A DNA stretch of 64,000 nt, taken from the NCBI GenBank assembly GCA_016287765.1, contig JAEEWS010000012.1:1-64000 (forward strand), read 5' to 3'. This document shows, in pieces, positions 8,323 to 17,393 of the stretch (the stretch's first letter is position 1; every line of letters begins with the position of its first letter). Both the position numbers and the translations under genes were made by a program. Below the pieces are notes generated by a model. It was given only the letters and a program-made list of their open reading frames with translations, had not been told where the DNA came from and searched no databases. The DNA is from Lachnospiraceae bacterium (GTDB taxonomy: Bacteria > Bacillota_A > Clostridia > Lachnospirales > Lachnospiraceae).

Positions 8323-10140
8323 CTAAACTCCCGTTTCATTAATTAATTTATCATATATCTGCTGCATAACGGAAATCACCTTTGCGCTTAAGGAATAAGC
8401 CTCCTGGTAACGTATCAGGGACATTGCCTCCTCATCCGAATCTACGCCGGAAACGGAAAGTCTCTGATTTGAAACCGATTTAAGGATATTTTTCTGGCTC
8501 TCCGATGTGTCCTTACTTGCCTTGGTATCTATACCTACTTCCGCCACAAGTGTACGAAGGAAGGAGGCGGGATCACCCTGCTTGAACATGTTCACATCAC
8601 CCTTTAAGGCAATGAGTTTTTCCGTAATGTCATTACCGCTGACGCCGTCCACCAGATTTGTGGTGGTGGCAAGCATTGAAGGATTGTCTATTACCACATT
8701 CCTTACCCTGAAGTTTTCGGCTGTAAGCATATAATAGGAAGTGGATTCTTCGGTCCTGTCCGAAGTGATCAGCGTAACATCAGTATCCGTTGTATTATTA
8801 AAGGTACCCAGTGCATATTCTTCGCCGGTAACCTTATTGTATCCCGTAAAGAAGGATATGTCTGTTTCATTGTCCAGGCTCTGGCCCTCACGATGAACGT
8901 TATTGAATTCCTCGGCAAAGGTACGTATAAACTGGTTAAGCTGAGCCATGTAATAGGGAATACCCTTGTAATCCACGTCACTGCCTATGCTGACGACCAC
9001 ATCCTGATCATAGTTTCTTCTGGTAGGCTCCGCAAGCTGGAACACATACTCGTAATTTCCTTCATCGTCTACCTTGGCCTCGAAGGAAGTGTATGAATAA
9101 TAACCGTTTCCGATCCTTAGTGCACCGTTTGTGGGAATATTAAGATCGGATGTATTGTTTATGTTGGTCCTTGTCACTTTGATCTGGGTTTCTCCCTGAA
9201 TGATCTCGTCCGCATATCCTTTAAGATCCTCCAGGTTATTTCCGTCCCGGACTTCAAAGAGAGCTTTAAGGCTCCCGGCCATTGTTCCGCTGCTTGGATG
9301 CAGCTGATCGCCGTTCAGCCAATATATGTCATATAAACCGTCGAGGTCGCAAAGGTTTCTCCGGTCCTCTCTGGGCACGCATTCCAAAGTGTTTACTTCA
9401 TATGTATCCACCAATGTATTTCCGTCCACCTTTACCACATAGGCTTTAAGTCCGTCGGTACCCATCTCTCTTTCGGTGGTCTCCACATTGATTATCTCCG
9501 ACAGCTGATCCACAAGAAGATTTCTCTGATCTCTCAGGTCATTGGCATTTTCTCCGCCCACTTCCACGGTATTTATCTGCTTGTTTATGGTAGCTATCTG
9601 ATTGGCGATGGAATTTACCTTCTGTATCTGGTTCTTTATCTCATAGTTGCACTCATCCTGTATGCTTTGAAGATTTGTGTAAAGAGAATTAAAGTACTCG
9701 CAAAGAGACTGTGCATAGTTGCAGACCTGAGTTCTTACGGTAAGGCTGGAAGCATCCTTTGAAAGCTCCTGCAACGAATTGTACATGCTGTCGAAGGAAG
9801 TGGTGAAACCTTCCAGTTCTATTTCATTAAGGTAGCTTTCGACTTCCTTCATGAAATAGTATCGTTCCCCATACAAGCCGTTTTCGGAATTGGTATTACG
9901 ATATTTTTCATCATAATACTGACTTCTGCTCTGCTCAATGGAAATGACTTTAACGCCCGTTCCCAGCATACCGTACTTGTTATGAGTGGAAATGGCTCTG
10001 TCCGCTGTCTGTGATACATTCTGTTTTGTATAGCCTTCGGTTTCAATATTTGATATGTTATGCGCCGTAGTGTTAAGCCCGGTTTTGGATGCAAACAATC
10101 CCGATGTTCCTATTGTAAGTCCGAAAAATGTTGATGCCAT
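8323..10140 (-). CDS. flgK: Hook-associated protein FlgK (HAP1), copy 1
   Basis: FlgK forms the first junction ring on the hook. The 605-residue protein has the rod/hook N-terminal motif GLFASKTGLNTTAHNISNIE, a D1 coiled region with GGENANDLRDQRNLLVDQLS (about 210-230), and the FlgK C-terminal signature SLIRYQEAYSLSAKVISVMQ. ATG at 10140 is chosen because GGAAAGGA precedes it; an in-frame TTG eight codons upstream overlaps that site. A second FlgK-type gene lies 29 bp upstream, so this genome seems to make two different junction proteins. This copy is nearest flgL and is the likelier main FlgK. Confidence 0.9.
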   Translation of the reverse strand: MASTFFGLTIGTSGLFASKTGLNTTAHNISNIETEGYTKQNVSQTADRAISTHNKYGMLGTGVKVISIEQSRSQYYDEKYRNTNSENGLYGERYYFMKEVESYLNEIELEGFTTSFDSMYNSLQELSKDASSLTVRTQVCNYAQSLCEYFNSLYTNLQSIQDECNYEIKNQIQKVNSIANQIATINKQINTVEVGGENANDLRDQRNLLVDQLSEIINVETTEREMGTDGLKAYVVKVDGNTLVDTYEVNTLECVPREDRRNLCDLDGLYDIYWLNGDQLHPSSGTMAGSLKALFEVRDGNNLEDLKGYADEIIQGETQIKVTRTNINNTSDLNIPTNGALRIGNGYYSYTSFEAKVDDEGNYEYVFQLAEPTRRNYDQDVVVSIGSDVDYKGIPYYMAQLNQFIRTFAEEFNNVHREGQSLDNETDISFFTGYNKVTGEEYALGTFNNTTDTDVTLITSDRTEESTSYYMLTAENFRVRNVVIDNPSMLATTTNLVDGVSGNDITEKLIALKGDVNMFKQGDPASFLRTLVAEVGIDTKASKDTSESQKNILKSVSNQRLSVSGVDSDEEAMSLIRYQEAYSLSAKVISVMQQIYDKLINETGV

Positions 10141-10169
10141 ACTTTTTCCTTTCCGTATTACCAAAAGCC

Positions 10170-11951
10170 TTATCTGCCAAGGGTGTTCAAAAGATGTTCA
10201 AGCATCTGATTAACTGCATTTATAAATCTTGAATTTGCATTGTAACCCTGCTGATATTTTATAACGTTTGTGAGATCCTCATCGGAATCCACCGCGTGCA
10301 CTGCCTGTCTTTGGTTTTCCACGCTGTTTACCAGATTTTCCTGGCTGTTATATACATTCTTGTATTTCTGTCCGTTGGTACCCAGAAGTCCGATCATCTC
10401 GGTGTAATAACTGTTAAAGTTCTGTTTGGTGTAGTCGCTGGGAGAGATGGTGTCAAATTCAGCCTGCCACGCGGAAAGAAGGGATTCACAGAGCTCTATA
10501 CTGAAATCTCCCGTTCCTCCGTTATCCGAAAGGGGAAGCAGGGAAGGATTCTTCATGAGCTTGTCGTTTACTTTGATCTCACCTATGGTAAAGAGCGAAT
10601 AGTTGTTGGTGGGATCTTCGTCATTAAGCACCCAGGCTTCCTTATGCTCTACCGTTCCGTCGTCATTAACTATATCCACTGCTTTAACCGTATATCTGTC
10701 TACGGATTTTCTGTTGAACAATGCCTCTCCGGGGGTGTCATTCTCATCCATTCCCACTGAAGCCTTTTCTTCGTCAAATATCTTTATCCTGGAACCGTCT
10801 GTAAGCTCCACTTCCTTGTTGGGACAAAGAAGATCGTTAATGGTGGTGACGATACCGTGGATAAGGTTATCGAACTGAGCCTGTGTGCTGACGCAGACGG
10901 AACTCTCTACGGATATCTTGTATTCCTCCACCTCTTCTTTATAGTCTCTCATGGCTGCCTGATAAGATGTGAGATCAAACCATCCGGCTTCATCCGTAAA
11001 ATCCTCTTCTGTTGGCTCTGTGGGAATGTCTGTATACCTTCCCACCTTCTGACCTCTGGCGATCAAAAGTCCTTTAAGGGCTCCCACATCCGTATCTGCT
11101 TCTGTTGAAGGCACTCTGTCAAACTTGAACAGGTCTACAGAATCGTAATTTATCCAATAGGGCTCGATCATGGAAGTCTCATCATTTATGGGTCTTGTAT
11201 CAATGGGATATACCAGATCCTCGGTAACCATGGCATAATCTTCCACGTACACCGTCATTATTCCTGTAGCATCTTCCTTGTAGCTGACCTTTACCAGCTC
11301 TGAAAGTTCATCTACCAGAAGATTTCTCCGGTCTCTCAGATCGTTGGCATTTTCAAAGCCCGATGCCTCGATCTTCTGTATACTGTGGTTCAGGTCATAT
11401 ATATCCTTGGCAATATCATTTATCCTGTTAACATAGTTCTTAACCTGCGTATTTAAATTAACCTGATAATCGCCTATCTGCTTATAGATCTCTTCGGCTC
11501 TTTCTATAAAGCTGACTGCGGTCTGTATAAAGCTGGAGCGTGTAACTATGCTGTCCGGCTCCTTGCACATTTCCTGCAGAGCCACCCAGACTTCCTCCAT
11601 GGAATCCTGGAATGCAACTCCTTCAGTCTCTCCGAATATGTCTTCAACCTCAGTTGTTGATTCATACTGAAGTCTGTAATAGTTTTGTCTTCCCACCTCT
11701 TCCCTGTAGGTCTTATCAAGGAATTGGTCTCTTACCTGTTTTATGGTGGACACATCGGTACCATGACCGGTCTGCATCAGTGATAACGCGCTGGTTCCCA
11801 CTGTTCTGTAAAAGGAATCCGTGGTCTCCATCTGCTGGCGAACATAGCCTTCAGTCTCAACATTCGCAAGGTTGTGGCCTGCCACTGTAAGTCCGCGCTG
11901 ATTTGCGGTAAGTCCGGATACTCCGGTATACATTGCCGACATTAATCCCAT
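10170..11951 (-). CDS. FlgK-type hook-associated protein, copy 2
   Basis: This 593-residue protein is also FlgK-like: N-terminal GLTANQRGLTVAGHNLANVE, the mid motif FENANDLRDRRNLLVDELSE, and C-terminal NVIKYQQGYNANSRFINAVN. It is clearly diverged from its neighbour outside the terminal helices, so it is an old paralogue and not a recent duplication. It contains an acidic central insertion (about 270-350). ATG at 11951 has SD AGGAGG nine bases before it. It is the first gene after the strong sigma-28-type promoter at 11991-12017. It may form a separate ring, be used under other conditions, or be mislabelled; family membership is firm, the division of labour is not. Confidence 0.85.
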   Translation of the reverse strand: MGLMSAMYTGVSGLTANQRGLTVAGHNLANVETEGYVRQQMETTDSFYRTVGTSALSLMQTGHGTDVSTIKQVRDQFLDKTYREEVGRQNYYRLQYESTTEVEDIFGETEGVAFQDSMEEVWVALQEMCKEPDSIVTRSSFIQTAVSFIERAEEIYKQIGDYQVNLNTQVKNYVNRINDIAKDIYDLNHSIQKIEASGFENANDLRDRRNLLVDELSELVKVSYKEDATGIMTVYVEDYAMVTEDLVYPIDTRPINDETSMIEPYWINYDSVDLFKFDRVPSTEADTDVGALKGLLIARGQKVGRYTDIPTEPTEEDFTDEAGWFDLTSYQAAMRDYKEEVEEYKISVESSVCVSTQAQFDNLIHGIVTTINDLLCPNKEVELTDGSRIKIFDEEKASVGMDENDTPGEALFNRKSVDRYTVKAVDIVNDDGTVEHKEAWVLNDEDPTNNYSLFTIGEIKVNDKLMKNPSLLPLSDNGGTGDFSIELCESLLSAWQAEFDTISPSDYTKQNFNSYYTEMIGLLGTNGQKYKNVYNSQENLVNSVENQRQAVHAVDSDEDLTNVIKYQQGYNANSRFINAVNQMLEHLLNTLGR

Positions 11952-11990
11952 ATGCTGTGTCCTCCTTTCCATAGTATTATACATTCTATT

Positions 11991-12017
11991 TTATCGGCTT
12001 ATGAACTTCAAATCCTA
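11991..12017 (-). promoter_or_regulatory. Sigma-28 type promoter for flgK-flgL-fliW-csrA
   Basis: GCCGATAA (11991-11998, minus strand) is a perfect -10 match for FliA/SigD promoters. Fifteen bases upstream is TAGG (12014-12017), a 2-of-4 match to TAAA. The start codon of the first flgK gene is 40 bp downstream. Confidence 0.75.
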
Positions 12018-12033
12018 ACCCCGAAGTATAAAA

Positions 12034-12059
12034 AAAGTATCCGCTTTCGCAGATACTTT
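12034..12059 (-). terminator. Terminator after flgN
   Basis: AAAGTATC (12034-12041) pairs with GATACTTT (12052-12059) and a T run follows on the minus strand. It lies 8 bp after the flgN stop, so flgM-flgN forms a two-gene unit separate from flgK. Confidence 0.75.
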
Positions 12060-12067
12060 ATAATTCA

Positions 12068-12583
12068 TCAGTTTTTCGCATCAAACGAGCCGACGGTCAT
12101 CATAGATGACATATCAAACTGTCCGGCCTTTTTTGTATAGTTGTTACCGATATAGGTTTTTGAAGATCTGATCATGTTTAAGTGATATTCGGAGATCTCC
12201 AATGACTCGTTTATAAGCTTTGTATTTCTTTCATTTAAGGTTTTCAGGCGGTCAAGAGTTTCTTTCAGCGACTTCTTCAGTTCTGTCAGGTTTGTTTTGG
12301 CCTCCGGCTGCTTGTCCATGAGTTCGATAAGCTCTTCCAGCTTAAGTTCCGAATTTTTCCTGTTCAGAACAACTCTCATGTTGGCCATGATCCCTTCCCT
12401 CTTTTTTTCAAGGCTCTTAAGTCTCTCAACCGTTATCTGTTCCTTTTCTGTGATCTCCGAAAGGGCCTCGGTATCGTTGGCTATAATAACACTTGATTTC
12501 TTGTCCGCAAGGGGAATAAGATCCTTATATATTTGTAATTCATCTCTTAAGGTCGAGATGAGGTCATCCATCAAACCTGCCAT
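12068..12583 (-). CDS. flgN: FlgN family flagellar export chaperone
   Basis: FlgN escorts FlgK and FlgL to the flagellar export apparatus. The 171-residue product is all-helical and charged, with the family's internal pattern EKEQITVERLKSLEKKREGI (about 45-65) and a polar tail. Its place between flgM and flgK is the classic flgM-flgN-flgK order. ATG at 12583 is preferred: AGGTG lies 6 bases before it, while an in-frame GTG three codons upstream overlaps that site. A strong inverted repeat lies in the flgM-flgN gap. Confidence 0.85.
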   Translation of the reverse strand: MAGLMDDLISTLRDELQIYKDLIPLADKKSSVIIANDTEALSEITEKEQITVERLKSLEKKREGIMANMRVVLNRKNSELKLEELIELMDKQPEAKTNLTELKKSLKETLDRLKTLNERNTKLINESLEISEYHLNMIRSSKTYIGNNYTKKAGQFDMSSMMTVGSFDAKN

Positions 12584-12605
12584 AGCATTCACCTAAAAAA
12601 CTTGG

Positions 12606-12646
12606 AACACGCGGAACCCGGACCTCCGGTCCAAATTCCGCGCGTT
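12606..12646. repeat. Inverted repeat between flgM and flgN
   Basis: AACACGCGGAA (12606-12616) pairs with TTCCGCGCGTT (12636-12646) with one mismatch, and the interior holds a smaller CCGGA/TCCGG stem. No T tract follows on either strand. It may be a processing or stability element within the flgM-flgN transcript. Confidence 0.45.
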
Positions 12647-12669
12647 ATAGCCTTTATTTACCAATTCCG

Positions 12670-12951
12670 TCAGAATTTGATCGACTGCTCAGACTGTGCT
12701 AAAAGCTTATCAGCCAGCGCACTCATCGGAACGTTGTATGTTCCGTTCGCCATAGCGGCTTTGATCTCAGCTACCTTGTCCTCTCTAACATCGGGAGCGG
12801 CTGCTACTGCCTCTTTGGCAATCTGCAGATCGCGACCGAAACCGGAAATTTGAACACTGTCCTTTGACATTGCTGTGGCGGAATCAACCTTTTTCATTTT
12901 GCCGTTTGCCTGATAAATTTGAGCTATTCCAGACATTGCATCAATTCTCAT
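12670..12951 (-). CDS. flgM: Anti-sigma-28 factor FlgM
   Basis: FlgM binds sigma-28 until hook completion lets it be exported, timing late flagellar genes. The 93-residue protein has the expected unstructured N-terminal half (GIAQIYQANGKMKKVDS) and the conserved C-terminal binding helices (VREDKVAEIKAAMANGTYNV then LADKLLAQ). The ATG at 12951 is chosen because GGAGG lies 8 bases before it; an in-frame start five codons upstream lacks one. It is itself preceded by a sigma-28-type promoter, the usual negative feedback, and its targets lie just downstream. Confidence 0.93.
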   Translation of the reverse strand: MRIDAMSGIAQIYQANGKMKKVDSATAMSKDSVQISGFGRDLQIAKEAVAAAPDVREDKVAEIKAAMANGTYNVPMSALADKLLAQSEQSIKF

Positions 12952-13025
12952 TGTGTCATCCTCCATGATTTATAATAAATTTTGCATTACTTTTTGTTTG
13001 GGACTTCTCACAGCTCCTATCTTAT

Positions 13026-13051
13026 ATATCGGACGGGTGAAAAAAAACTTA
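13026..13051 (-). promoter_or_regulatory. Sigma-28 type promoter for flgM-flgN
   Basis: Minus strand TAAG (13048-13051), 14 bp, then TCCGATAT (13026-13033). The -10 box matches 7 of 8 against GCCGATAT; spacing is one base short of 15. It is 75 bp before the flgM start. Confidence 0.6.
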
Positions 13052-13102
13052 AGCTAAACAAATAATATTTTTTTAAAATTTTTGAATGTCCCTGTATTTT
13101 CC

Positions 13103-13489
13103 TTAACCATGGAGATCCGTTTTGATCTTTGTGGTTGATATTCCCGCAGTTCTTGGCAGGTAAATGACCTCACAATAGTCCTTAAGGAAATCGAACTTAC
13201 CTTTCCAGTCATCGCCCATAACAAAGATATCAACTTTGTTATTGACCACATCATCTATCTTTTGTTCCCAGGTAACTTCGGGGATCACCTCATCCACGTA
13301 CTTTATGGACTCAAGTATGATCTTTCTGTCCTCATAGGTGTGATAGGCTTCCTTGTGCTTTCCCGCATTAAACTCATCGGTGGAAAGCCCGACTATAAGA
13401 TAGTCTCCCAGCTCCTTGGCCCGTCTTAAAAGATTAATGTGGCCCACATGCAATAGGTCATATGTACCGTATGTGATCACTTTTTTCAT
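13103..13489 (-). CDS. tagD: Glycerol-3-phosphate cytidylyltransferase
   Basis: The enzyme makes CDP-glycerol from CTP and glycerol 3-phosphate, a precursor of teichoic acids and other glycerol-phosphate polymers. The 128-residue sequence has the nucleotidyltransferase motif GTYDLLHVGHINLLRRAK (HxGH at 16-19), MGDDW in the middle, and the C-terminal RTAGISTTKI signature (about 112-121). It is the full usual length. It follows the histidine kinase gene by 17 bp and ends the parE-parC unit; no other teichoic-acid gene is adjacent. SD AAGGAG precedes the ATG. Confidence 0.93.
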   Translation of the reverse strand: MKKVITYGTYDLLHVGHINLLRRAKELGDYLIVGLSTDEFNAGKHKEAYHTYEDRKIILESIKYVDEVIPEVTWEQKIDDVVNNKVDIFVMGDDWKGKFDFLKDYCEVIYLPRTAGISTTKIKTDLHG

Positions 13490-13506
13490 GCCTTCTCCTT
13501 ATGTCC

Positions 13507-15096
13507 CTATTCTTCTCCAAGATACTTGATAAGTACCTTTGCAAGATATTCGTTATCTATAGGCTTGGCGATGTGATCGTTCATTCCGGCTTCAAAAGCC
13601 TCTCTGATGTCCGAAGCAAAGGCATTTGCTGTCATAGCTATGATCGGAACCTCCGAACTGTCGGGACGTCCCGAAGCTCTGATGGCCGTAGTGGCATCAT
13701 ATCCGTTCATAATGGGCATTATAACATCCATAAAGATGATATCGTAATGATTGTATGGTGAAGTAGTAAACATATTTACCGCATCTGCACCGTTTTCTGC
13801 TCTCTCGGTGGTCAATCCCGCCATTTCCAGCAGTTCTCTTCCTATTTCCGCATTCAGATCGTTATCGTCCACAAGAAGGGCTCTTTTACCGGAGAAATCA
13901 AGAGAATCCAGTTTTATCTCTTCTTCCTCATCAGAGTAACTCTCTTCTTTTCTGTCCTGAAGTTCCAGACGGATCCTGACACAGAACTCGCTTCCGTGTC
14001 CTTTTTCACTCTTAAAGGATATCTGACCGTTCATGGCTTCGATATACTTTTTGGTAATGGTCAGACCGAGGCCTGTTCCTTCGGACTTGGAGATATACTC
14101 ATCATCTTCTCTGGAAAAAGCTTCAAAAAGGTGTTTCTGAAACTCCTTGCTCATTCCTATGCCGCTGTCTTTTACTATAAAGATGTAATCCGCAGCATCA
14201 TCCGAAGCATTTTCCTCGGTAATGTCAATACTGATCAATCCCTTTTCATAGGTATACTTTATTGCATTGCTCACAAGATTGGTAAGTATCTCTTCCACTC
14301 TTGTTCTGTCGCCGATAACGTACTTGTGATTAACTCCCGTCATGTTAAGGACCAGCATCTGTTCCTTGGCATCAGAAAGTGGTGTCATCATATTAAGTAC
14401 ATTATCAACAAGCCCGGAAACCGAGAAATGATCTCTTACCAGTTCTATATTCCCCGCTTCCAGCTTTGTGACATCTATAATTTCATTTATAAGAGCGAGC
14501 AGATGTTTACCCGCTTCGTTTATTGTCTCAACACAATACTTAACCTTCTCACTGTCATCGATGTGCTTAATGGCAATGGTAGTCATTCCCATAATTGCAT
14601 TCATGGGAGTTCTGATATCGTGGCTCATCTTGGAGATAAAGTCATTCTTCTGGGCATTGGCACGATTGGCTTCCACATAGGCTGCCTTTATCTCTTCCCT
14701 GGCCTCTATCTCGTCCTGTTTTTCCACATCTATGTTCTGACCCGCTACCAGAAGGTTCTTAACCTCTCCCTTTTCGTCACGATCTCCCGCCATCACGATG
14801 ATCTTGATCCAGCCTATGATCTTGGTATTGCACTCTATGGAAAAGGAATCCAGATTCATAAGTTCCCGGATGGTGTGCTCCTTATCCTTAAGTTGCATAA
14901 CATCATCATGATACTGTTCATATATCTCGGGCAAGACTTTCTCCAAAAGGATCTCGTATGAATTTCCGCTGGGAGGAATCAGGGCTTTGATATAATCTCC
15001 CGCATATACTTCTTCATAGGCATGCGTTACCAGATCTACACTGTAAACGCAAAAATACCGGCTGCACAATGTTCGGATTACTTTATTGTTGTCCAT
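13507..15096 (-). CDS. Soluble hybrid histidine kinase / response regulator
   Basis: A 529-residue cytosolic sensor. Residues 1-125 form a PAS-like input with no membrane segment. Then come a HisKA dimer helix with the phosphoacceptor H159 (KMSHDIRTPMNAIMGMT), a HATPase domain with N-box (LTNLVSNAIKYT), G1 (KDSGIGM) and G2 (GTGLGLT), and a receiver domain (about 403-527) with D410/D411, phosphoacceptor D457 (FMDVIMPIMNG) and K511. There is no Hpt or DNA-binding output, so signal must pass to a separate protein. It lies 12 bp after parC and upstream of tagD; ligand and target are unknown. SD AAGGAGG supports the start. Confidence 0.9.
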   Translation of the reverse strand: MDNNKVIRTLCSRYFCVYSVDLVTHAYEEVYAGDYIKALIPPSGNSYEILLEKVLPEIYEQYHDDVMQLKDKEHTIRELMNLDSFSIECNTKIIGWIKIIVMAGDRDEKGEVKNLLVAGQNIDVEKQDEIEAREEIKAAYVEANRANAQKNDFISKMSHDIRTPMNAIMGMTTIAIKHIDDSEKVKYCVETINEAGKHLLALINEIIDVTKLEAGNIELVRDHFSVSGLVDNVLNMMTPLSDAKEQMLVLNMTGVNHKYVIGDRTRVEEILTNLVSNAIKYTYEKGLISIDITEENASDDAADYIFIVKDSGIGMSKEFQKHLFEAFSREDDEYISKSEGTGLGLTITKKYIEAMNGQISFKSEKGHGSEFCVRIRLELQDRKEESYSDEEEEIKLDSLDFSGKRALLVDDNDLNAEIGRELLEMAGLTTERAENGADAVNMFTTSPYNHYDIIFMDVIMPIMNGYDATTAIRASGRPDSSEVPIIAMTANAFASDIREAFEAGMNDHIAKPIDNEYLAKVLIKYLGEE

Positions 15097-15108
15097 AAAT
15101 CTTCCTCC

Positions 15109-17370
15109 TTATAGAGAAGTCTTCTGTCCTTTTAGTCCGCGTTTCCTTATTTTGATCTTTCTAACCTGTATTTCTTTCCCCTTAAATTCAAACTTTTCGT
15201 CCGTAGGAGTGACTACCGTGGCCAGTGCCACCTTATCATTTTTCTCAAGGGTTATACCCTTAACTCCACGACTGGTCTTCTTAAACTCTGCGACCTCCTC
15301 CAGAGCATATCCCAGCGAAAGCCCCGAATTCGTCATCATAATGACCTTACGGTTTTCCGAAAGAATGTCTGTGGCAGTGAGCTTGATGATGTTCACTACC
15401 TTATCACCCTCATCAAGCTTGGTAGCCATCACCTGTAATCTGGTCGTTTCAAATTCTATTCCTGATACTATCTTAACAAATCCGCCCTCTGTTGCAAAGA
15501 GCAAAGAGCATTCGAACAATTCTTCAAAACCTGTATAAAGAACTATATCTTCCTTACCGAGACGTATCATCTGATGGATCAATGTGCCCTTGTCTTTAAG
15601 CTTGCCTCTAGGTATCAGTGATGCTTTTACCTGATACATATTTCCTTCGGCAGTGAACACACATAATCTGTCATTACTCTTCATTTTAATACAATATAGG
15701 AATTCCTTCAACTGTTCTGTTGAAGCTTTTGAATAAACTGTTGCATCAACCGACTTTGTATAGCCGAATTTATCGATAAGGACATATATATCCTCGATCC
15801 TTTCCTCAACTACATAGTTGGTCTGCTCCATCATCGTAATGTCGGTCTTTCTGGGAGTTCCGAACTTCTTTCTGAATTCCGAAAGCTGCTTTTTTATAAC
15901 CTTGTGCAATTCTTTTACGGAAGAAAGGATCTTTTCGAATTCCTTGATATTTGTATTCAGCATATCCTGTTCTTCATGCAGTTTTTTGATCTCAAGTCCG
16001 ATGAGTCTGGAAAGCTGCATAGACAGGATAGCATCTGCCTGCTTTTCTGTAAAGTCCAGTTTTGCCGCATCCTTCTCAGACTTTTCGCTCTTAAATCTGA
16101 TATCCTTGGTCACACCCTTGGTAAGGCAGTCCTTGGCCTGTTTAATGGAATTACTTCCTCGAAGGATCTCAATGATAAGATCGATCACATCCGTAGCCCT
16201 GAGCAGGCCTTCCACAACCTCATTCCTGTTTTTGGCCTTTTCAAGACGGGTCTTGTATTCTCTGGTATAGATCTCCTCCTGAAATACGATGAACTCCCGG
16301 ATAAGGCTCTTAAGATTAAAGACAATGGGCTGCTGTTCTTTTACAGCCAAAAGGTTTACGGTGTAAGTATCCTCCAGGGGAGACTTCTTAAACAGTCCGT
16401 TAAGGAGATTGTCTACATCCCTGTCCTTCTTTACTTCTATAACTATTCTTACATCCTTTGAGCTTTCATCCCTGACGTCGGATATCTCCTCGAAGGTTTT
16501 ATTCTTCATAAGATCCACCAGACTTTCCACAAGTCTGGTCTTATTTCCCGAACTTGTGAAAGGGATCTCGGTGACGATTATACTCTTTTTGCCGTAATCG
16601 CCGTTTTCTATCTGAGTTTTGGCACGGATCTTGATCTTACCTTCGCCGGTCTCATAAAGTGTGGGGAGCGCATCAGAATTTACAATAATGCCTCCGGTGG
16701 GAAAATCCGGTCCGGGAATATAGCTCATAAGCTCTTCTATCGTAATATCCGGATCATCCAGATATGCCATACAACCGTCAATAACCTCTCCCGCATTATG
16801 AGGCGGGATATTGGTTGCCATACCTACCGCAATACCCGTGGTACCGTTTATAAGAAGATTGGGAAGTAAGGCAGGGAGTACGGTGGGTTCTTTTTCCGAA
16901 TTATCAAAATTGGGTTTGTAATCCACCAGATCATCATCAAGATTCTCCAGCATTGTCATTGCGCCTTCCGAAAGTCTTGCTTCCGTATAACGCATGGCGG
17001 CAGCAGGATCACCGTCAAGAGAGCCGAAATTTCCGTGTCCGTCTATAAGAGGAATTGACAGGGAAAAATCCTCGGACATATGTACCAATGCTTCATAAAT
17101 TGAGGAATCTCCGTGGGGATGATATTTACCCATGGTATCACCGACGATACGCGCACTTTTTCTGTGAGGTTTTTTAGGGTCCAGCCCCAATTCCGTCATT
17201 GCATACAGAATTCTTCTCTGAACCGGTTTCAGGCCGTCTCTCACATCCGGAAGTGCTCTGTCAATGATAACATTAACGGCATAATCTCTGTAGGAGGTCT
17301 TCATTTCCTCCGAAAAATCCAATTGTATAAGCTCGGCCGTACTTACCTGAGCCTCTTTTTTATCTGCCAT
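15109..17370 (-). CDS. parC: Type IIA topoisomerase subunit A (ParC-type)
   Basis: The A subunit cuts and rejoins DNA in a two-gate topoisomerase. The 753-residue protein has the winged-helix core with [20 protein letters not shown], the [20 protein letters not shown] quinolone region, catalytic Tyr in MRYTEARLS (about 128), and a C-terminal beta-pinwheel. The GyrA box (QRRGGKG type) is degenerate here (KKTSRGVKG), which favours topoisomerase IV over gyrase; absence of dnaA or recF nearby agrees. The gyrase alternative cannot be excluded. It lies 23 bp after parE. Confidence 0.8.
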   Translation of the reverse strand: MADKKEAQVSTAELIQLDFSEEMKTSYRDYAVNVIIDRALPDVRDGLKPVQRRILYAMTELGLDPKKPHRKSARIVGDTMGKYHPHGDSSIYEALVHMSEDFSLSIPLIDGHGNFGSLDGDPAAAMRYTEARLSEGAMTMLENLDDDLVDYKPNFDNSEKEPTVLPALLPNLLINGTTGIAVGMATNIPPHNAGEVIDGCMAYLDDPDITIEELMSYIPGPDFPTGGIIVNSDALPTLYETGEGKIKIRAKTQIENGDYGKKSIIVTEIPFTSSGNKTRLVESLVDLMKNKTFEEISDVRDESSKDVRIVIEVKKDRDVDNLLNGLFKKSPLEDTYTVNLLAVKEQQPIVFNLKSLIREFIVFQEEIYTREYKTRLEKAKNRNEVVEGLLRATDVIDLIIEILRGSNSIKQAKDCLTKGVTKDIRFKSEKSEKDAAKLDFTEKQADAILSMQLSRLIGLEIKKLHEEQDMLNTNIKEFEKILSSVKELHKVIKKQLSEFRKKFGTPRKTDITMMEQTNYVVEERIEDIYVLIDKFGYTKSVDATVYSKASTEQLKEFLYCIKMKSNDRLCVFTAEGNMYQVKASLIPRGKLKDKGTLIHQMIRLGKEDIVLYTGFEELFECSLLFATEGGFVKIVSGIEFETTRLQVMATKLDEGDKVVNIIKLTATDILSENRKVIMMTNSGLSLGYALEEVAEFKKTSRGVKGITLEKNDKVALATVVTPTDEKFEFKGKEIQVRKIKIRKRGLKGQKTSL

Positions 17371-17393
17371 GAGTTACACTCACTTTCACTGAT

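Noticed and set aside
12606..12646. Terminator between flgM and flgN
   Set aside because: The inverted repeat is strong but has no T tract on either strand; it is listed as a repeat only.
13996..14961. Long plus-strand frame opposite the histidine kinase
   Set aside because: It runs antisense to a clear kinase gene, has no ribosome site and no recognisable protein features.
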